Source: Mangifera indica (taxonomy: Eukaryota; Streptophyta; Magnoliopsida; Sapindales; Anacardiaceae). Taken from it: a DNA stretch of 64,000 bases. The position numbers were made by a program, and so were the translations under genes. The DNA lies in NCBI RefSeq assembly GCF_011075055.1, contig NC_058145.1, positions 8,093,228-8,157,227 of the forward strand. The letters run 5' to 3'. The notes below the pieces were generated by a model that worked only from the letters and a program-made list of their open reading frames with translations, was not told where the DNA came from and did not search any database. Shown piece after piece: positions 11,126 through 23,111 of the stretch. Numbering within the stretch: the first letter of the stretch is position 1; the number at the start of each line of letters is the position of its first letter.

Positions 11126-12785
11126 GTGTTCTCTGATTTTATGTTAACAGAGAAGAGAGAATGCAGTTTTGGACATTATATATATGTCCAATTGTCAAGC
11201 TAACTGCCTTTTAATTGCTTATTAGCAATTAATGCAATCGAGTAAGGTCAACATGTTATGGGTGAACCCAAACCCAATATGTATAATAAATATGACTATC
11301 ATTTGATCTTATTTTGGTGAGTTCTTTATTAGTTTCTTTATCATCATTATAATTTTTTATAGTTTATATTTAGAAATCCATTGTCAATTACATGATTTAA
11401 AGGTAAACTTATCATATATAACCAACAAACCGATTGGAACTCGAACCAAAGAGTGTGTTTATGTCAGTTCTTTTTAGTGCTATATAACTAGTGCAGTGAA
11501 AAAACCGTGATGAGTTGGAATCATGGGATATTAGATGTTTTGGTTTTGATTCCTACCCAAAACTAATTGCAAAAGAGTGGGTGTTCAAGTTCCAAATTTT
11601 GTGGAACCATAACTATGTGAGTTGGTCCGACTATTTAAAAAAGTTTTTGTCTTTTTTATTAATAAATTACTTAATTATTATTATTTTTAAGTAAAAAGCA
11701 ATGTTATATGTATTCTGTTTTGAATACTTAATTAAGTAGTCAAATGATTTGTTATCATGTGATTAAATAATATATCATTTAAGTATCCAGTTAGATACTC
11801 AAAGCTGATTTTATTGTTAAGTAAATAATATGTCAATTAAAAAGTAATATTATATTTTTTTCATATAATTAATTTTCAATACAGAATCTATAAAAATAGT
11901 AACACATTTTCTCACCCAAGGTTTAACTTAAAGGCACTTTTCTACTCCTAGATAGCAGCATAAATATGACTTTGTCACCAAAATTTAAATACTAATGAAA
12001 AAAACTAACACAAGAAGAAAAATTAGCATTTTGTCTCTTCTATTTTATTTTGTTAAAATTATCATATAATTAAAAATTATCGAAAATTAAAACTTGACCC
12101 TTTCAATATCTAAATTATATAAAAACATACCTATTTTCATTCAGCTTCACCCATTTCTTTCTCTCTTTCTTGTTTTAGGTCACACTGTCCATTTCACCTT
12201 GCTTCATCTTCTTCCTTTGTTTCTGTTCCATTTCCTTTCATCATCTCCTCAGTTCACAATTGAAGGTTGTCAACAACAATAACCTTCGATTGATCAAGTC
12301 ATCAATGACTTAATCAAGTGAAGACTATCATTGGCGAAAACCTTTTCACAACAAAAGAAAGGGTGGTGGGGTTGACACCAGTAAGATTGTGATAGTGGTG
12401 CATGAGTGGTGCCACGGTTAGCATTTGAAAAATAACTTTACAGACTAATTTATGAGTTTTCAAACCTTTTTAAAAATAAATTGTTATGTTTAAAATGTGT
12501 ACATCTAATATGTGAAAGAGTTTTATTTTTATTTTTTTCAAAATTAATTGATTCTAAAATTATATCTTTCCTTGACATAATTAGGCTTTTTAAAAATAAA
12601 ATTGATTTTAGGTGAAAAAGTTATTTATGTCATCAAAGAGATAGAAAAATGTTTTTAGGTTAAACCTTTGGTGTGTAATTTACTCTTATAACATTAATAT
12701 TATTACCCCAGTTATTTTTAAATATGCGCTATTATATATTGTAAATTACATTATAAATAAAAATGGATTATTAATAGATATGTTA

Positions 12786-13884
12786 AGAGAGTTGGGTTAG
12801 GTTGATCTGGATCCCTTTTTTGGCACGACTCACAAGAGTCTGAGACAAATTGTAATAGTCTGTGGGTTGGCTCATAGGTCATGTCGTGAACCTAAAGTTC
12901 AATTCATAGGTCAATCTAACACGACACAATACTATACATAATTTTTTTTTAATTATTAATTATTTTAAAAAATTTATTAATTATTTATTATTACATAAGA
13001 AATCTAAATAATTTATATGGGGAATTCAAAAGTATTTATGAATATTATGAAAAATTAAAAAGTGATAATAAATTTATTATTAATTTCATAGAAAAACTAA
13101 ATGATAATGTGAAGAATCTAAATTTATTAATTATTTACCATTATTTTTATAAGAAAATTAAAAAATTAGTATGAGATGTATAAAATATATAAAAAATTTT
13201 AAAAATATATAATTAATGGATTGCCTCACTAAAAACCCGTGGATTAACTTGTTAAAGATCCAACGTTATGCGATCCATCGTCATAAGGGCTACATCATAA
13301 ATTTACATATTTTTATGGGTGAGCTCGATACGAACCACCGCTGTGGCAACCTCCAATTTATTTTGTTCCAACCATCAGTTAAAGAAGACCAAGCCTGTGT
13401 ATTGATCAGTGTTCAGATGCATGTGAGGCTTTCCGTTTTCTGTGCATTCTTATTAAAATACTAAATCCTCACACCAAATCAAGCATTATTAATTTATTTA
13501 TTTATACTTTCTTTACCTGTTTATGCGGATCTGAACTAGGTCGCAAATTGCACTGCCAAAATGCACCCACCCAACTAATTGTTGAAGTTCAACTAACCCA
13601 TGTATATATATATGTATATATAAAAATTTTAAATTCTTAATTTGTTTAGTTACTTAAATTAAATTAGACTTAGAAACGACATTCATCAAATTATAATGGA
13701 CTTTATACTAAATAAATTATGGTTCCAATACCTGTCACGTAGTCTTCTTTAAGAAAAATGGCTAGACTCAAGGCCTGCAATTGTTTCCTTTATATTGAAT
13801 TTAAATTGGTTCTTTAACCATATCTGTATCTGTAAGCAACATTAATGGTGCATAGTCTAACTAGCTTCATCTCTCAGAGAAGCC
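12786..13884. other. Intergenic DNA with a probable decayed hAT-like repeat
   Basis: Positions 12790-13360 contain GTTGGGTTAGG-type ends, TGGCACGACTC and a very AT-rich centre. This layout resembles the non-autonomous hAT-like repeat at 52491-53421, but I cannot define its termini. From 13500 to 13884 is the upstream region of the methyltransferase gene. TATA-like TTTATATTGAA near 13790 is the only weak promoter candidate. Confidence 0.35.
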
Positions 13885-15063
13885 ATGGATTCCCCTCGTA
13901 CTAAAACCAAGTCTCTATCCAAAAATCTCTTCATCTTATTCCTTCTACTATCCACAAATCTCCTCACCTTGTTCTTTGCATCAACCTTTTACTCTTCTTG
14001 CTCCCTCACAAACTTCCCCACCACCAACGTCACCGCCACTCTCTCGTCCCATGTCCCTCCACCAACTACCACCGTCAACCTTCCATCAGAATTCCTTGCC
14101 TTCACTTCTGCCCAACTCCTCCCTTTTGGTTTCAACACTAACTTCGATTCCGACACCATCTACCCGCCCGTTGGCAGCTCTTGCACTCGATTCCCCAACG
14201 AACTCAATCGATATATGTCATATACAATCAACGGATCATGCCCCGACGATGAGCTCCTTGCACAAAAACTCCTCCTCAAGGGCTGCGAGCCCCTCCCCCG
14301 CCGCCGCTGTCGCCCCGCAGCACCACCCTCTTATGTCGAACCTTACCCTCTCCCCACAAGTCTCTGGACCACACCCTCCGATTCATCAGTTGTTTGGACA
14401 GCATACACATGTAAGAACTACAATTGTCTCATCAACCGACACACGCAAAAGGGTTTTGACGATTGTAAAGACTGTTTTGATCTTGAAGGGAGAGAGAAAA
14501 CTCGTTGGTCATCTGAAAAAAGCAGTAATGGAGGACTTGATTTCACCATTGATGAAGTGTTGGCTACAAAGAAACCCGGCACCATTCGAATAGGACTCGA
14601 CATCGGCGGTGGCGTTGCCACTTTTGCCGTAAGAATGATGGCGAGGAACATCACAATCGTCACAACTTCAATGAATCTGAACGGCCCGTTCAATAATTTT
14701 ATTGCTGCGAGAGGGGTGGTGCCTTTGTATATAAGCATTTCACAGAGGCTTCCGTTTTTTGATAATACATTGGATATTGTTCATTCGATGCATGTTTTGA
14801 GCAACTGGATTCCTACGACGTTGTTACATTTTTTTATGTTTGACATATACAGAGTTCTTAGGCCAGGTGGGTTGTTCTGGTTGGACCATTTCTTCTGTGT
14901 GGAAGAGCAGTTGGAAGAGGTGTATACGCCGCTGATTGAAAGCATTGGATTCAATAAGTTGAAGTGGGTAGTTGGGAGGAAGCTTGATCGAGGAGCAGAG
15001 CTTCGAGAGATGTATCTTTCTGCTTTGTTGGAGAAGCCATTGAACAACTCTTACAAAGATTAA
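13885..15063 (+). CDS. Membrane-anchored SAM-dependent methyltransferase-like protein, single exon
   Basis: This intact 392-residue frame starts at the first in-frame ATG, preceded by GAGAAGCC. Residues 14-36 are a strongly hydrophobic segment after a basic N-terminus, predicting a type II signal anchor in the secretory pathway. Residues 41-75 form a Ser/Thr/Pro-rich stem. The catalytic-like half runs from about 215 to 385: a glycine-rich SAM-binding motif I (IGLDIGGGV, 236-244), a second conserved block around LDIVHSMHVLSNW (296-308), and LRPGGLFWLDHFF (325-337), typical of class I methyltransferases. A cysteine cluster (C176, C181, C194, C197) precedes it. Architecture and motifs fit the plant intronless family that includes Arabidopsis At1g29790 and At3g27230, annotated only as SAM-dependent methyltransferase superfamily; substrate unknown. 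Stop is TAA. There are no neighbours within 2 kb except repeats. Family call is confident; function is inferred. Confidence 0.9.
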   Translation: MDSPRTKTKSLSKNLFILFLLLSTNLLTLFFASTFYSSCSLTNFPTTNVTATLSSHVPPPTTTVNLPSEFLAFTSAQLLPFGFNTNFDSDTIYPPVGSSCTRFPNELNRYMSYTINGSCPDDELLAQKLLLKGCEPLPRRRCRPAAPPSYVEPYPLPTSLWTTPSDSSVVWTAYTCKNYNCLINRHTQKGFDDCKDCFDLEGREKTRWSSEKSSNGGLDFTIDEVLATKKPGTIRIGLDIGGGVATFAVRMMARNITIVTTSMNLNGPFNNFIAARGVVPLYISISQRLPFFDNTLDIVHSMHVLSNWIPTTLLHFFMFDIYRVLRPGGLFWLDHFFCVEEQLEEVYTPLIESIGFNKLKWVVGRKLDRGAELREMYLSALLEKPLNNSYKD

Positions 15064-17272
15064 CGTTCACTAGTTTTTTTTGTTTAATTTTTGTCTTAGT
15101 GTTTCTCTTTCTAGGTATTATATTTTTCTGAATTTTTAACGAAGAATATATATATATTGAGTGGTTGAAGTAAGTAGCTTAAATAATATGGTGATTTTGT
15201 TATAATATGCTCAAGATCTTCGATTCGAGTATTCAAACGAAAATTGAAAATTTTGTCAAAATGGAAATTAAAATGTAAGGTCAACTCAGTAGACTTCAGT
15301 GAGTGGATAGGTCCACACAACAGAAGTCGGGCTGGCCTGTTAAGATGGGCCTCCCTGGTGGAGTTAAAATCAGCAAGATGTTTGTGTTGGTTTGTATGGT
15401 GAAGAAAAAAAAAAAGCGCAAGAAGTATAATGTATGGATGCATATGTATAATAATAGTACATTTAAAGTAGGAATTTGAGTACATTATGTATTAGATAAG
15501 GGACTAGTCATGTTTGCATACGGATTAATGTATGTGTATGTGTAAGTTAGAGAGGTAATAAATAATTTAAAACTAAAAATATTACAATTAGATTTGGTTC
15601 AAATTATATATGATGATAGGAACTTAGGAATGCATCATTTAGTTCAATACATAAACCAAACAGAACAACAACACTAAAAATCTTTAAAAAAAAATCATAA
15701 AGAACTCAACTCAAGCAACATTTACATAAATATCTTCATGAGAATAAAATGAAAACAACAAAAGAAATAACAAGAAATAAATTGGCAAGTCAATAAGTCA
15801 AAGCCTCCCAAACAGCCAAAGGCTGTCTAGAACCACCCCCACTTGTCTTGCATTCGAAAGGCTAAACTCTTTCTACTATATTTTCTAAAATACTCAATTT
15901 CTTTATACTTTTATGCACTCTCCCTTTTTATTCTCTTTCTCCTCTAACTCCTCTAACTGTTCAAGTCTTCTCTAGCCATGTAGTTTTTCTTTTCCAAGTG
16001 GTCCTCAATTGTTATTGTGTCACCAGCCTCATTTGATTGTGTGTCAGCCTTAATTGCTTTAGAGCTCCCATATTTGTTTCTCCATTAATGATACATGTAT
16101 TTTACCCATCCAAAAGTCTAATATTATCCTCTCTAACAAGAGTCATCTTATCCTCAAGGTGGAAACAAGGAAACCATGCATTGACTGCCTTAAAGCTCTA
16201 CAAAGATGGAATTGCATAATAGGCTTCAATGAATGTTTTTCATTTGTTCTGTCATTGTTTAGCGCGGCCTGCCTTTCTTTTACTTTTCACATTATTTTAG
16301 GCTTGTTTCATTGGATGGACCAAAACTTTTGGCCCAGACTCCCAAATTTCAACTGAAACTTCTTTCCTCTTAGTCTTTAACACTTTTAGCGAAACACCTC
16401 CTTAACTTTAATGAAGTGAATGTTGTTTTTGGTTTTCATGCTAGAATCACTTTTAGGAGTTGAAAGTCAACACTAATTACATATCGCCATGGTGTCTATT
16501 AGTATAAGTGCTTTAGAGCAAATGAGATTAGATGTATTAGACTCTCCTATATCATTATTATATATATATAATGACATTTTATATTAGCAAATCATGTCTA
16601 CATTTGTGAATGATATATGTTTTTAGAATGGTAAAACTATAATGAATATGTCAGTGTATATCATTGATTATGAAGACCCTATGAGCACATATGATAATCA
16701 TTCTATAAATATCCATAGTTCTAATATTATTCTAACCTATGACATAGATAATATGGTAAGATTATCATTATGTTGAATGACTCTATTGAAAGGTAGTGTC
16801 ATATCTCACATGTCAAGAATGTTTGGTGACAATCTAATGCAACTGACTGTAAGTTCGTTAAACAAACCCACTAGAGGATTTTTTTATATATAATGACATT
16901 GAACAAAGGACAAATATATATATTCATCTATTCCCTTTCTGGGATGTGGAGTGGTTTCTCTAATTCAGTTTTTGACTTGTGAAGAAGAAAAGAAAATTAA
17001 AAATCCTGAGACGTTCACTAGTGTAGTAGCTCAGAAACACTTCGACAAACTTCAACACATAATAATTTGATAGCTTATTAATTTTATTTAGTTTCGAGGG
17101 TTCAACTTTTTTGCCTCTATAACTTATGGTAATTGTAATTATGTAGTTTGAATTCCTTTTTCCATGACTCACATGGTTTGCAATTTTATAGTTTTGTTTG
17201 GGCTCAATTAGACAATGAAATTTAGATAGTATTTACTAATATATAATCTTGGCCTTTTTATCATTACTCTAA
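15064..17272. other. Intergenic region downstream of the methyltransferase
   Basis: The first 150 bp are probably the 3' UTR, T-rich with an AT run near 15147. Positions 15795-16350 contain a pyrimidine-rich stretch and AAGAGTCATCTTATCCTCAA, which in reverse complement resembles the end of an LTR-element polyprotein or its LTR. The similarity is weak, and a comparable pyrimidine-rich block with CAGCCAAAGGCTG recurs inside the K+ channel gene near 30958-31050. No gene is supported. Confidence 0.4.
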
Positions 17273-17601
17273 CAGGTTGTTTGGTTGATGATAAGAAAAA
17301 ATTATTTTAATAATTTATTTTTTATTACTGATATATTACGATAATCTTTTATTACAAATGATGAGATAATAAATGTATCTTAAATATTAAAATATTATCA
17401 AAATAATCTTGATTTTATTACAGTTTTATCATCATCATTTTTTAGGACAAAAATACTCTCATTTCAATTAAAATACCCTAATTTTCAATTAATATAATAA
17501 GTGACATAAGAATATTATAATTATACCAAAAAACACTTAAGTAAAATAATATTTTGATATCCTTTTGTTACATCCAATCAAACACAATGATTATTTATTT
17601 T

Positions 17602-17979
17602 TGTTGAGAGGAATAGTGAAACAAAGCATTTTGTTAAATTGACAAGGTACATTGTTTCACTATTAAAGATATTTTGGGACAAAAGTTAAGACTTCGACTT
17701 CTTCAACCAAGATGCAACACTTCACTTCTTCTGCTCTTCAGTTTAAACTGAATACACCAACTCTCTGATTCACAATGATTAGATGACAATCAAAGGAAGA
17801 GGTAGTTAGAGATCAACAACATTTATTTCAGTTGACAGGTGTAAGTTGTTAGTTAGTTAAGTTTTTCACATATAAATGTAGTTGTAAAAACTCAAATCTT
17901 GTTAATGAAAATCTAAGGTATTCCAGTTTAGATCTTAAGTATTCTTATTGACTTCTTTTTTATGATTCAATTCGTTTCA
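17602..17979 (+). repeat. 5' LTR of the Copia element
   Basis: 378 bp, TG...CA ends. It is longer than the 3' LTR because of a segment around 17800-17840 (AAGAGGTAGTTAGAG and following) that the 3' LTR lacks. Confidence 0.85.
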
Positions 17980-17991
17980 TGGTATCAGAGC
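17980..17991 (+). other. Primer-binding site, initiator Met tRNA
   Basis: TGGTATCAGAGC directly follows the LTR CA end. It is the standard plant Copia primer site and fixes plus orientation. Confidence 0.9.
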
Positions 17992-18059
17992 ATCTTTGAC
18001 TCACGTCCGATGACTGATTCTTCTTTTTTCTCTTATTTCAACTATTTTTGGTGCTCTGA

Positions 18060-19050
18060 AGAAAGATCTTGACTATTGTTCATGATGTTACAATGGACAC
18101 TTGATTGATGGTGGCTTAAAGTCATAGGTGTCAAGAAATACAAACTATCCAGTCTCTAATCTACAAGCTATTAGTCCAAAGCAATCTGAAGACAATTATC
18201 AGTATTGGAGAGCATAGGCTCTTCACTCTTGAAAAACACCTCATAGGTCTAATTTCTTGTCCCTCACCCTTCATTGTGGAAAAGTTTGTTGATGGATCGA
18301 ATGATATAAAGAAAAGAAATTAACAGTATTCAATATGAAAGAGGTTTGATAAAATCTTGCTAAGTTGGTTAATGGCTTCTATTTCAAAAACCATGTTCTC
18401 TTATATGGCTAATTGTAAGACTACTAGTGAAACTTGGTTTGCCCTTGAACATTATTTTGTAACAAAATCCAAGGCTAGGATAGCGTGTCATAGAAATACT
18501 TTTCAAACACTAAAAAAAAGAATCTTAAGTGTTCATGAGTGTATTCAAAGGATGAAAAATATATTTGATGCCTTAGTGTCTAGTGAACAAAATATTATAA
18601 AGGTTAAGCTGATTAATTACATATTAGAAGGGTTAGGCCTAGAATGTGAGCTAGTTGTTATGCATATCATGCTATGATAAACATTTCAGTTGAGAAACTA
18701 AGTCTCCGAGACCTGGTATTGATTCTGTAGAAATTTGAAGGTAGACTAAATAGGTTTCCTTATGAGTTTAGTCATAACATTGTTAACCTGGTTAATCAAC
18801 ATGCTAAGAGTTTTATTGGAGGCATTAATGTAGGTTTTTAATTCCTAAAAGGAGGTGTGAGTGGTTAGTTCCCAAATATGGATATTAATAGTGTTTTAAT
18901 TTTTGGTGGATTAGTTTAGCAGAAAGGCATAAGAGTTGTAAGGCCTGAGACAAGGTATCTTACTCAAGGAAAAGGTAGAGGTAGGTTTGTAAACAAGTCA
19001 AAGGTTATTTGTCAACTTTGTGGTAAGCCAAGACATGTAGGTCTATAATA
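18060..19050 (+). pseudogene. Broken gag of the Copia element
   Basis: The longest open part (18357-18677, 106 codons) contains TSETWFALEHYFVTKSKAR and MKNIFDALVSSEQ, matching the plant Copia gag (UBN2/retrotran_gag) pattern. Near 19010 a zinc-knuckle remnant reads CQLCGKPRHVG: the first two Cys and the His are kept, the last Cys is not, and a stop follows. Capsid and RNA-binding role is known for the family; this copy cannot be functional. Confidence 0.8.
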
Positions 19051-19789
19051 CTACCACAAGTTTGACATCACCTACCTAGGTTACTCTCAATCCTATGTTG
19101 GACAGTCATAAAGTTATTTTGTACATCCTAGTGTTGCATAGTTCATTGGTAGTCAGTTTACCTATTCACCTTATAGTCAATCCTAACCAGAAACACAACC
19201 TTCATCACACAGTCATCCTTCACAGCCTTACTCATCACCATGAAACCTCTCAAACACCTTATTTGATAACCTTTCACAGTTTACAACATCTGTAACCCAA
19301 CCGACTGCTCAACTAGTGAACCCTACTTTAATGTATAATGACAAGTTCTCATTCACTAGTTTACAAGCCTTTATAGCCAATCCAAATACAATAAAAGATA
19401 TGAGTTGGTACATGGATTTAAGGACCTCAAATCATGTCACTTTCAAGATTAAGCATCTTACTATTAAGGAGGATTACACAGGCAACCAATAACTTCAAGT
19501 TGGAAGTAGTGAGTGTTTGAGGATTTACCATAAAGATTCTACCTTTTTTCCCTAATTTTTTAGCAAATAAATACTTATATCTGAAAAATATATTATGTGT
19601 CTAGAATAACCAAAAATCTTCTTAGTATTTCTAAATTCACTCATGGTAACAATGTCATTGTTGAGTTTATAAGTGATCGTTGTCTTGCTAAGGACATATT
19701 CCAAGGTGGTGTTGTTGCAAGGGACTCTTAAGGATGGATTGTATTAGTTTCAATCTACCTTTGTTGTTCCCAAAGCTATTAGTTTTCAA

Positions 19790-20670
19790 TCAAATGTGAT
19801 TTCTAAATTTTCTTTTAATAAAACTACTGATATGAATAAGGTTTCAGTTTGTAAAAACTTGGTTATACATGTTAATAAAACTAATCTTTGTCTTTGGCAT
19901 AAAAGGTCAGGTCATCCTAGTAAAAAGGTTATGAAATCAGTGTTTAAAATTATGCATGTCAAGATTGATCTTTCTGATTTTTCTTTCCATGAAGATTGCC
20001 ATTTTGATAAACATAAGCAAAATCGTGTTCCTAGTTCAAGTTTTAGAGTTTCTAGAGTTTTAGAACTAGTTCATAGTGATTTGTGGAGTCATGCTCCTAT
20101 AGTGTCTAAAAAAGGTTTTAAATACTAGCATTTTCTTGATGATTACTCTAAATTCACTTGATTTTTTCCCTTGAAAAGTAAGATTGAAATAGGTCAAATT
20201 TTTTAAGAATTTCCATAGATATGTTGAAAATCAGTTTGACTAAATGCTTAAAAATATTCAAATTGATAAGAGGAGAATTTAGAGCCTTTGTTCCTTATTT
20301 GCAGGAGTGGCATCAATTTTAGGGTATCTTGTCCTCATACACATCAACAAAATGAGAGAGCTAAACATAAACACAGGCACATAATATAACTAAGCTTAGT
20401 TCTAATGTCACAAACTGGTTTACCCCTTTGTTTTTGGCAGGATTCTTTCCAAACTTTAGTTTTCTTAATCAATAGAATGCCAACTCCAATCCTAGGTAAC
20501 AAAAACCCATACCAACTTCTATTTTAGAAAAGTCTAAATTACTCATTTTTAAAAGTATTTGGATGTGCTTGTTATTTATACCTTAGACCCTACAACAAAC
20601 ACAAGTTTGATTTCCATACCTAAAAGTGTGTGTTCTTAAGATATAGCTTACAACACAAGGGTTACAAATG
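19790..20670 (+). pseudogene. Broken integrase region of the Copia element
   Basis: The open stretch 19796-20128 includes LCLWHKRSGHPS, the HxGH part of the GAG-pre-integrase/zinc-binding domain, then DCHFDKHKQNRVP and LVHSDLWSHAP, which hold the first catalytic Asp block of Copia integrases. Downstream frames are shifted but still show LRYSLQHKGYKC just before the solo LTR at 20671. Stops occur after 20128. Confidence 0.8.
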
Positions 20671-22538
20671 TGTAACACCGCCTTCAAAAAAACTGCCCTC
20701 CATAGGAAAAAGTTACCCAAATTGTCTATTTCAAGCATGCAAAAATTGAAAACATATAGAAACTCGAAAGCACTTGAATAAAATCACACTTATTAGACTT
20801 TATAAAATTATCGAAATACCCTTAATAAAAACATTAGTAAGAGGCATACAAAAGATATCTAAACCATAAAACGAAAACTAGAAAGTTATAATATGCAATC
20901 AAATACATGAATAAAACTAAAATAAAACAGTCGAATGAGAAATCTAAAAAGGAACAATTATGACAGAAATGCTCTTAGAACTCTATGCCCTTTGACCATT
21001 ACTCATTCCCTAGCCATTATAATCACTTATACCCGCACATATGAAAGTAAAAGAATGAGTAATAAAACATTCAGTAGGAGACTACTGATAATTTTTTTAC
21101 TGAAATCTCCAAAATATCCTTCGTCTCGATCTGTACTAACTTTGTCATTTGAAGTCAACATTAAATTCTCATATGGATAATAACGGGTCATATATTATCT
21201 TTGTGCTCTAGGGACTATTTAAGTGGTATATCAAAACTCTTAAGTCAAACTATATCTCATTTGGTCACTAATAAACCACTCTCCCAGATTCCTATCTGGT
21301 GTGACCCTATCTAACTCAATGAAAGCATCTGAATCTAAAAATTGTAATTGAAGTTATATACTAGGTTGATCGATGTAAATCAAATATAGGGATTTAACAC
21401 CTTGGTCATGTGAGTTATCTGTCTATTTCACTACACTAGAACTATATCACAATTGGGCTCTACTATGAACAAGTATCCTACTATGGGTATGGTGTCTTAC
21501 TGTGGACATGTCTTACTGTAAGTGGTGTAAGGAATATATACTTACAATGCCCTCTCATAACGATTTTATGATGTCTAGTATGCATGCATCTTGACTCTTA
21601 ACTAACTCTGGCTCGTTTTTACTTCCACCTAAAACTATATCTTATGTCATTCGATAACTTAACTTATAGGCATGCAAGGTACTGGTATATACTCGGGGTC
21701 TATGTACTATTACTCGGGACAACCCATAAATTTCTAGTCTAATTCCCTTACTCATGTATTTCTTCTGCCTTGAATACACATGCTTGTGGCTCTTAACACA
21801 TGAGGATGTGTCTTTATACTTTACTCGCACATGGCCGCCTCTTGTAGTTGTTTCTCGTGTGCTCTTATTGATAGATACATGGGCATGTATCCTAACTAAC
21901 ACGGACGTGCATCTTTTAGATATTTATTTTACTTTCCTTTTCTATTTTTGTCTCGATTGTTTTACTTTTCAAGGGTATTATGGTCATTTCACCCTATACA
22001 CGATCATGCTTAAACTATACATGGGAAGCCCACGTATCCTACTAGTTAATAATGCCTAACTTTCATCGAAATGTCAGAAAAACATTGACTGAATTCTGAG
22101 CTATGCATCATGATTGTGTGTCTCATATCACATGATCGTGTATCATGTTTAGAATGTAGAAAACGTCTCATCTGAACCTTAATTCAATATCTAAGGAAAA
22201 CACTTCTCCTTTCAGCAAACTAAACACCTCACTTCTATGATACTAGCATAACAAGTTTACTTAACCACAATTTAAATATGTATAATGACATCAACGAAAC
22301 TTGCATAAACACGACATGAGATCCATATATAAAACACAGATGTCTAATGTCATATTCTTATCATTATATCACATACACATCATTATCAACATTCTCAAAT
22401 TTGCTTACCCATAAGGATTATGGCATCAATTCACACTAAGGCATGATTCATATATAGATTTCATAAGTCTCAATAAAAAGCTATCAACCCAATATGACAT
22501 CACACTCTAATATCCACAACAATAGAAACCTCAATACG

Positions 22539-22624
<86 letters not shown>

Positions 22625-23106
22625 CATTACAGATCCAACTTCCCTTTTAACCAAAAACTGCCAAAGTCAAAGTTGATTTGCAAAAGTTGGAATGCACAAT
22701 TAGGCTCCCTTCTCTCTAGATTTCCTTTGACCATGCTATCAAAAAACTATCGTTGAAGATTTCTACATGGAAACCGGATGATAAATCTCTCTCCCTCACT
22801 CAAATTTTACGGATTTTGTGTGTTTAAGTATTATGAAATCATAATCCACAAAATGCAATGACATGTTATGTATAAACTGAAAATGTGTTACACATACATG
22901 AGTGATGTTTGAGGCATATGACTATGTGCCACTTAATTTTAAATTCTCACAGAATCAGTCTAATCTGATTGACAAGCCATGACACATAGGCATAGCCTCT
23001 CCATACACGCTTGTGTGTCATCCAAAACTCATATTTTGACTTTCAAATCATACTAACCCATGCATTAAGACTATATTACCCTTGAGATATACATGTAGAT
23101 GTTACA
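20671..23106 (+). mobile_element. Solo LTR, 2436 bp, TSD AAATG, inside the Copia pol
   Basis: The ends are TGTAACACCG and GATGTTACA. The 5-bp duplication AAATG flanks it at 20666-20670 and 23107-23111. Removing it and one TSD rejoins the Copia frame as GGTTACAAATGTCTTAG (encoding GYKCLS), the normal Copia sequence at this place. It is the best-preserved member of the family seen at 2988-7060 and 3494-5681. A long AT microsatellite lies inside. No internal region or second LTR is present. Confidence 0.85.
22543..22621. repeat. (AT)n microsatellite, about 79 bp
   Basis: Uninterrupted AT run in the 3' half of the solo LTR. An apparent Ile-Tyr repeat frame over it has no meaning. Confidence 0.95.
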
Positions 23107-23111
23107 AAATG

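Larger units (their letters stand above)
10001..12785 (-). mobile_element. LTR plus leader unit B of the same retroelement (minus)
   Basis: On the minus strand an LTR begins near 12785 and ends TTAACA at 10279. It is followed by a primer-binding site (plus-strand CTCTGATACCA at 10267-10277, the reverse of TGGTATCAGAG, initiator Met tRNA) and a leader to about 10001, where unit A's LTR begins. Matching landmarks in A and B include the GTAAAACACATCC leader segment and the CTTTCTTGTTTTAGGT segment (about 8200 and 12167). Unit B carries a Tourist-like MITE, a small hAT MITE and about 430 bp (11463-11905) absent from A. No coding region. Confidence 0.65.

Noticed and set aside
10942..11203. Glycine-rich frames
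   Set aside because: They lie across the G-rich hAT MITE and reflect base composition only.
7061..12785. Ancient segmental duplication of host DNA
   Set aside because: Primer-site complement, TG/CA ends and leader similarity to 44870-45110 make LTR-element units a better explanation.
13976..14593. 205-codon plus-strand frame overlapping the methyltransferase
   Set aside because: Alternate frame of the real gene; its Pro/Ser/His-rich composition is the shadow of a GC-biased coding region and it shows no domain.
14418..15047. Minus-strand frames of 106 and 88 codons across the methyltransferase
   Set aside because: Antisense shadows of conserved coding sequence; no independent start context or domain.
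22494..22676. Ile-Tyr repeat frame
   Set aside because: Produced by the AT microsatellite in the solo LTR; the frame at 50540-50800 is rejected for the same reason.
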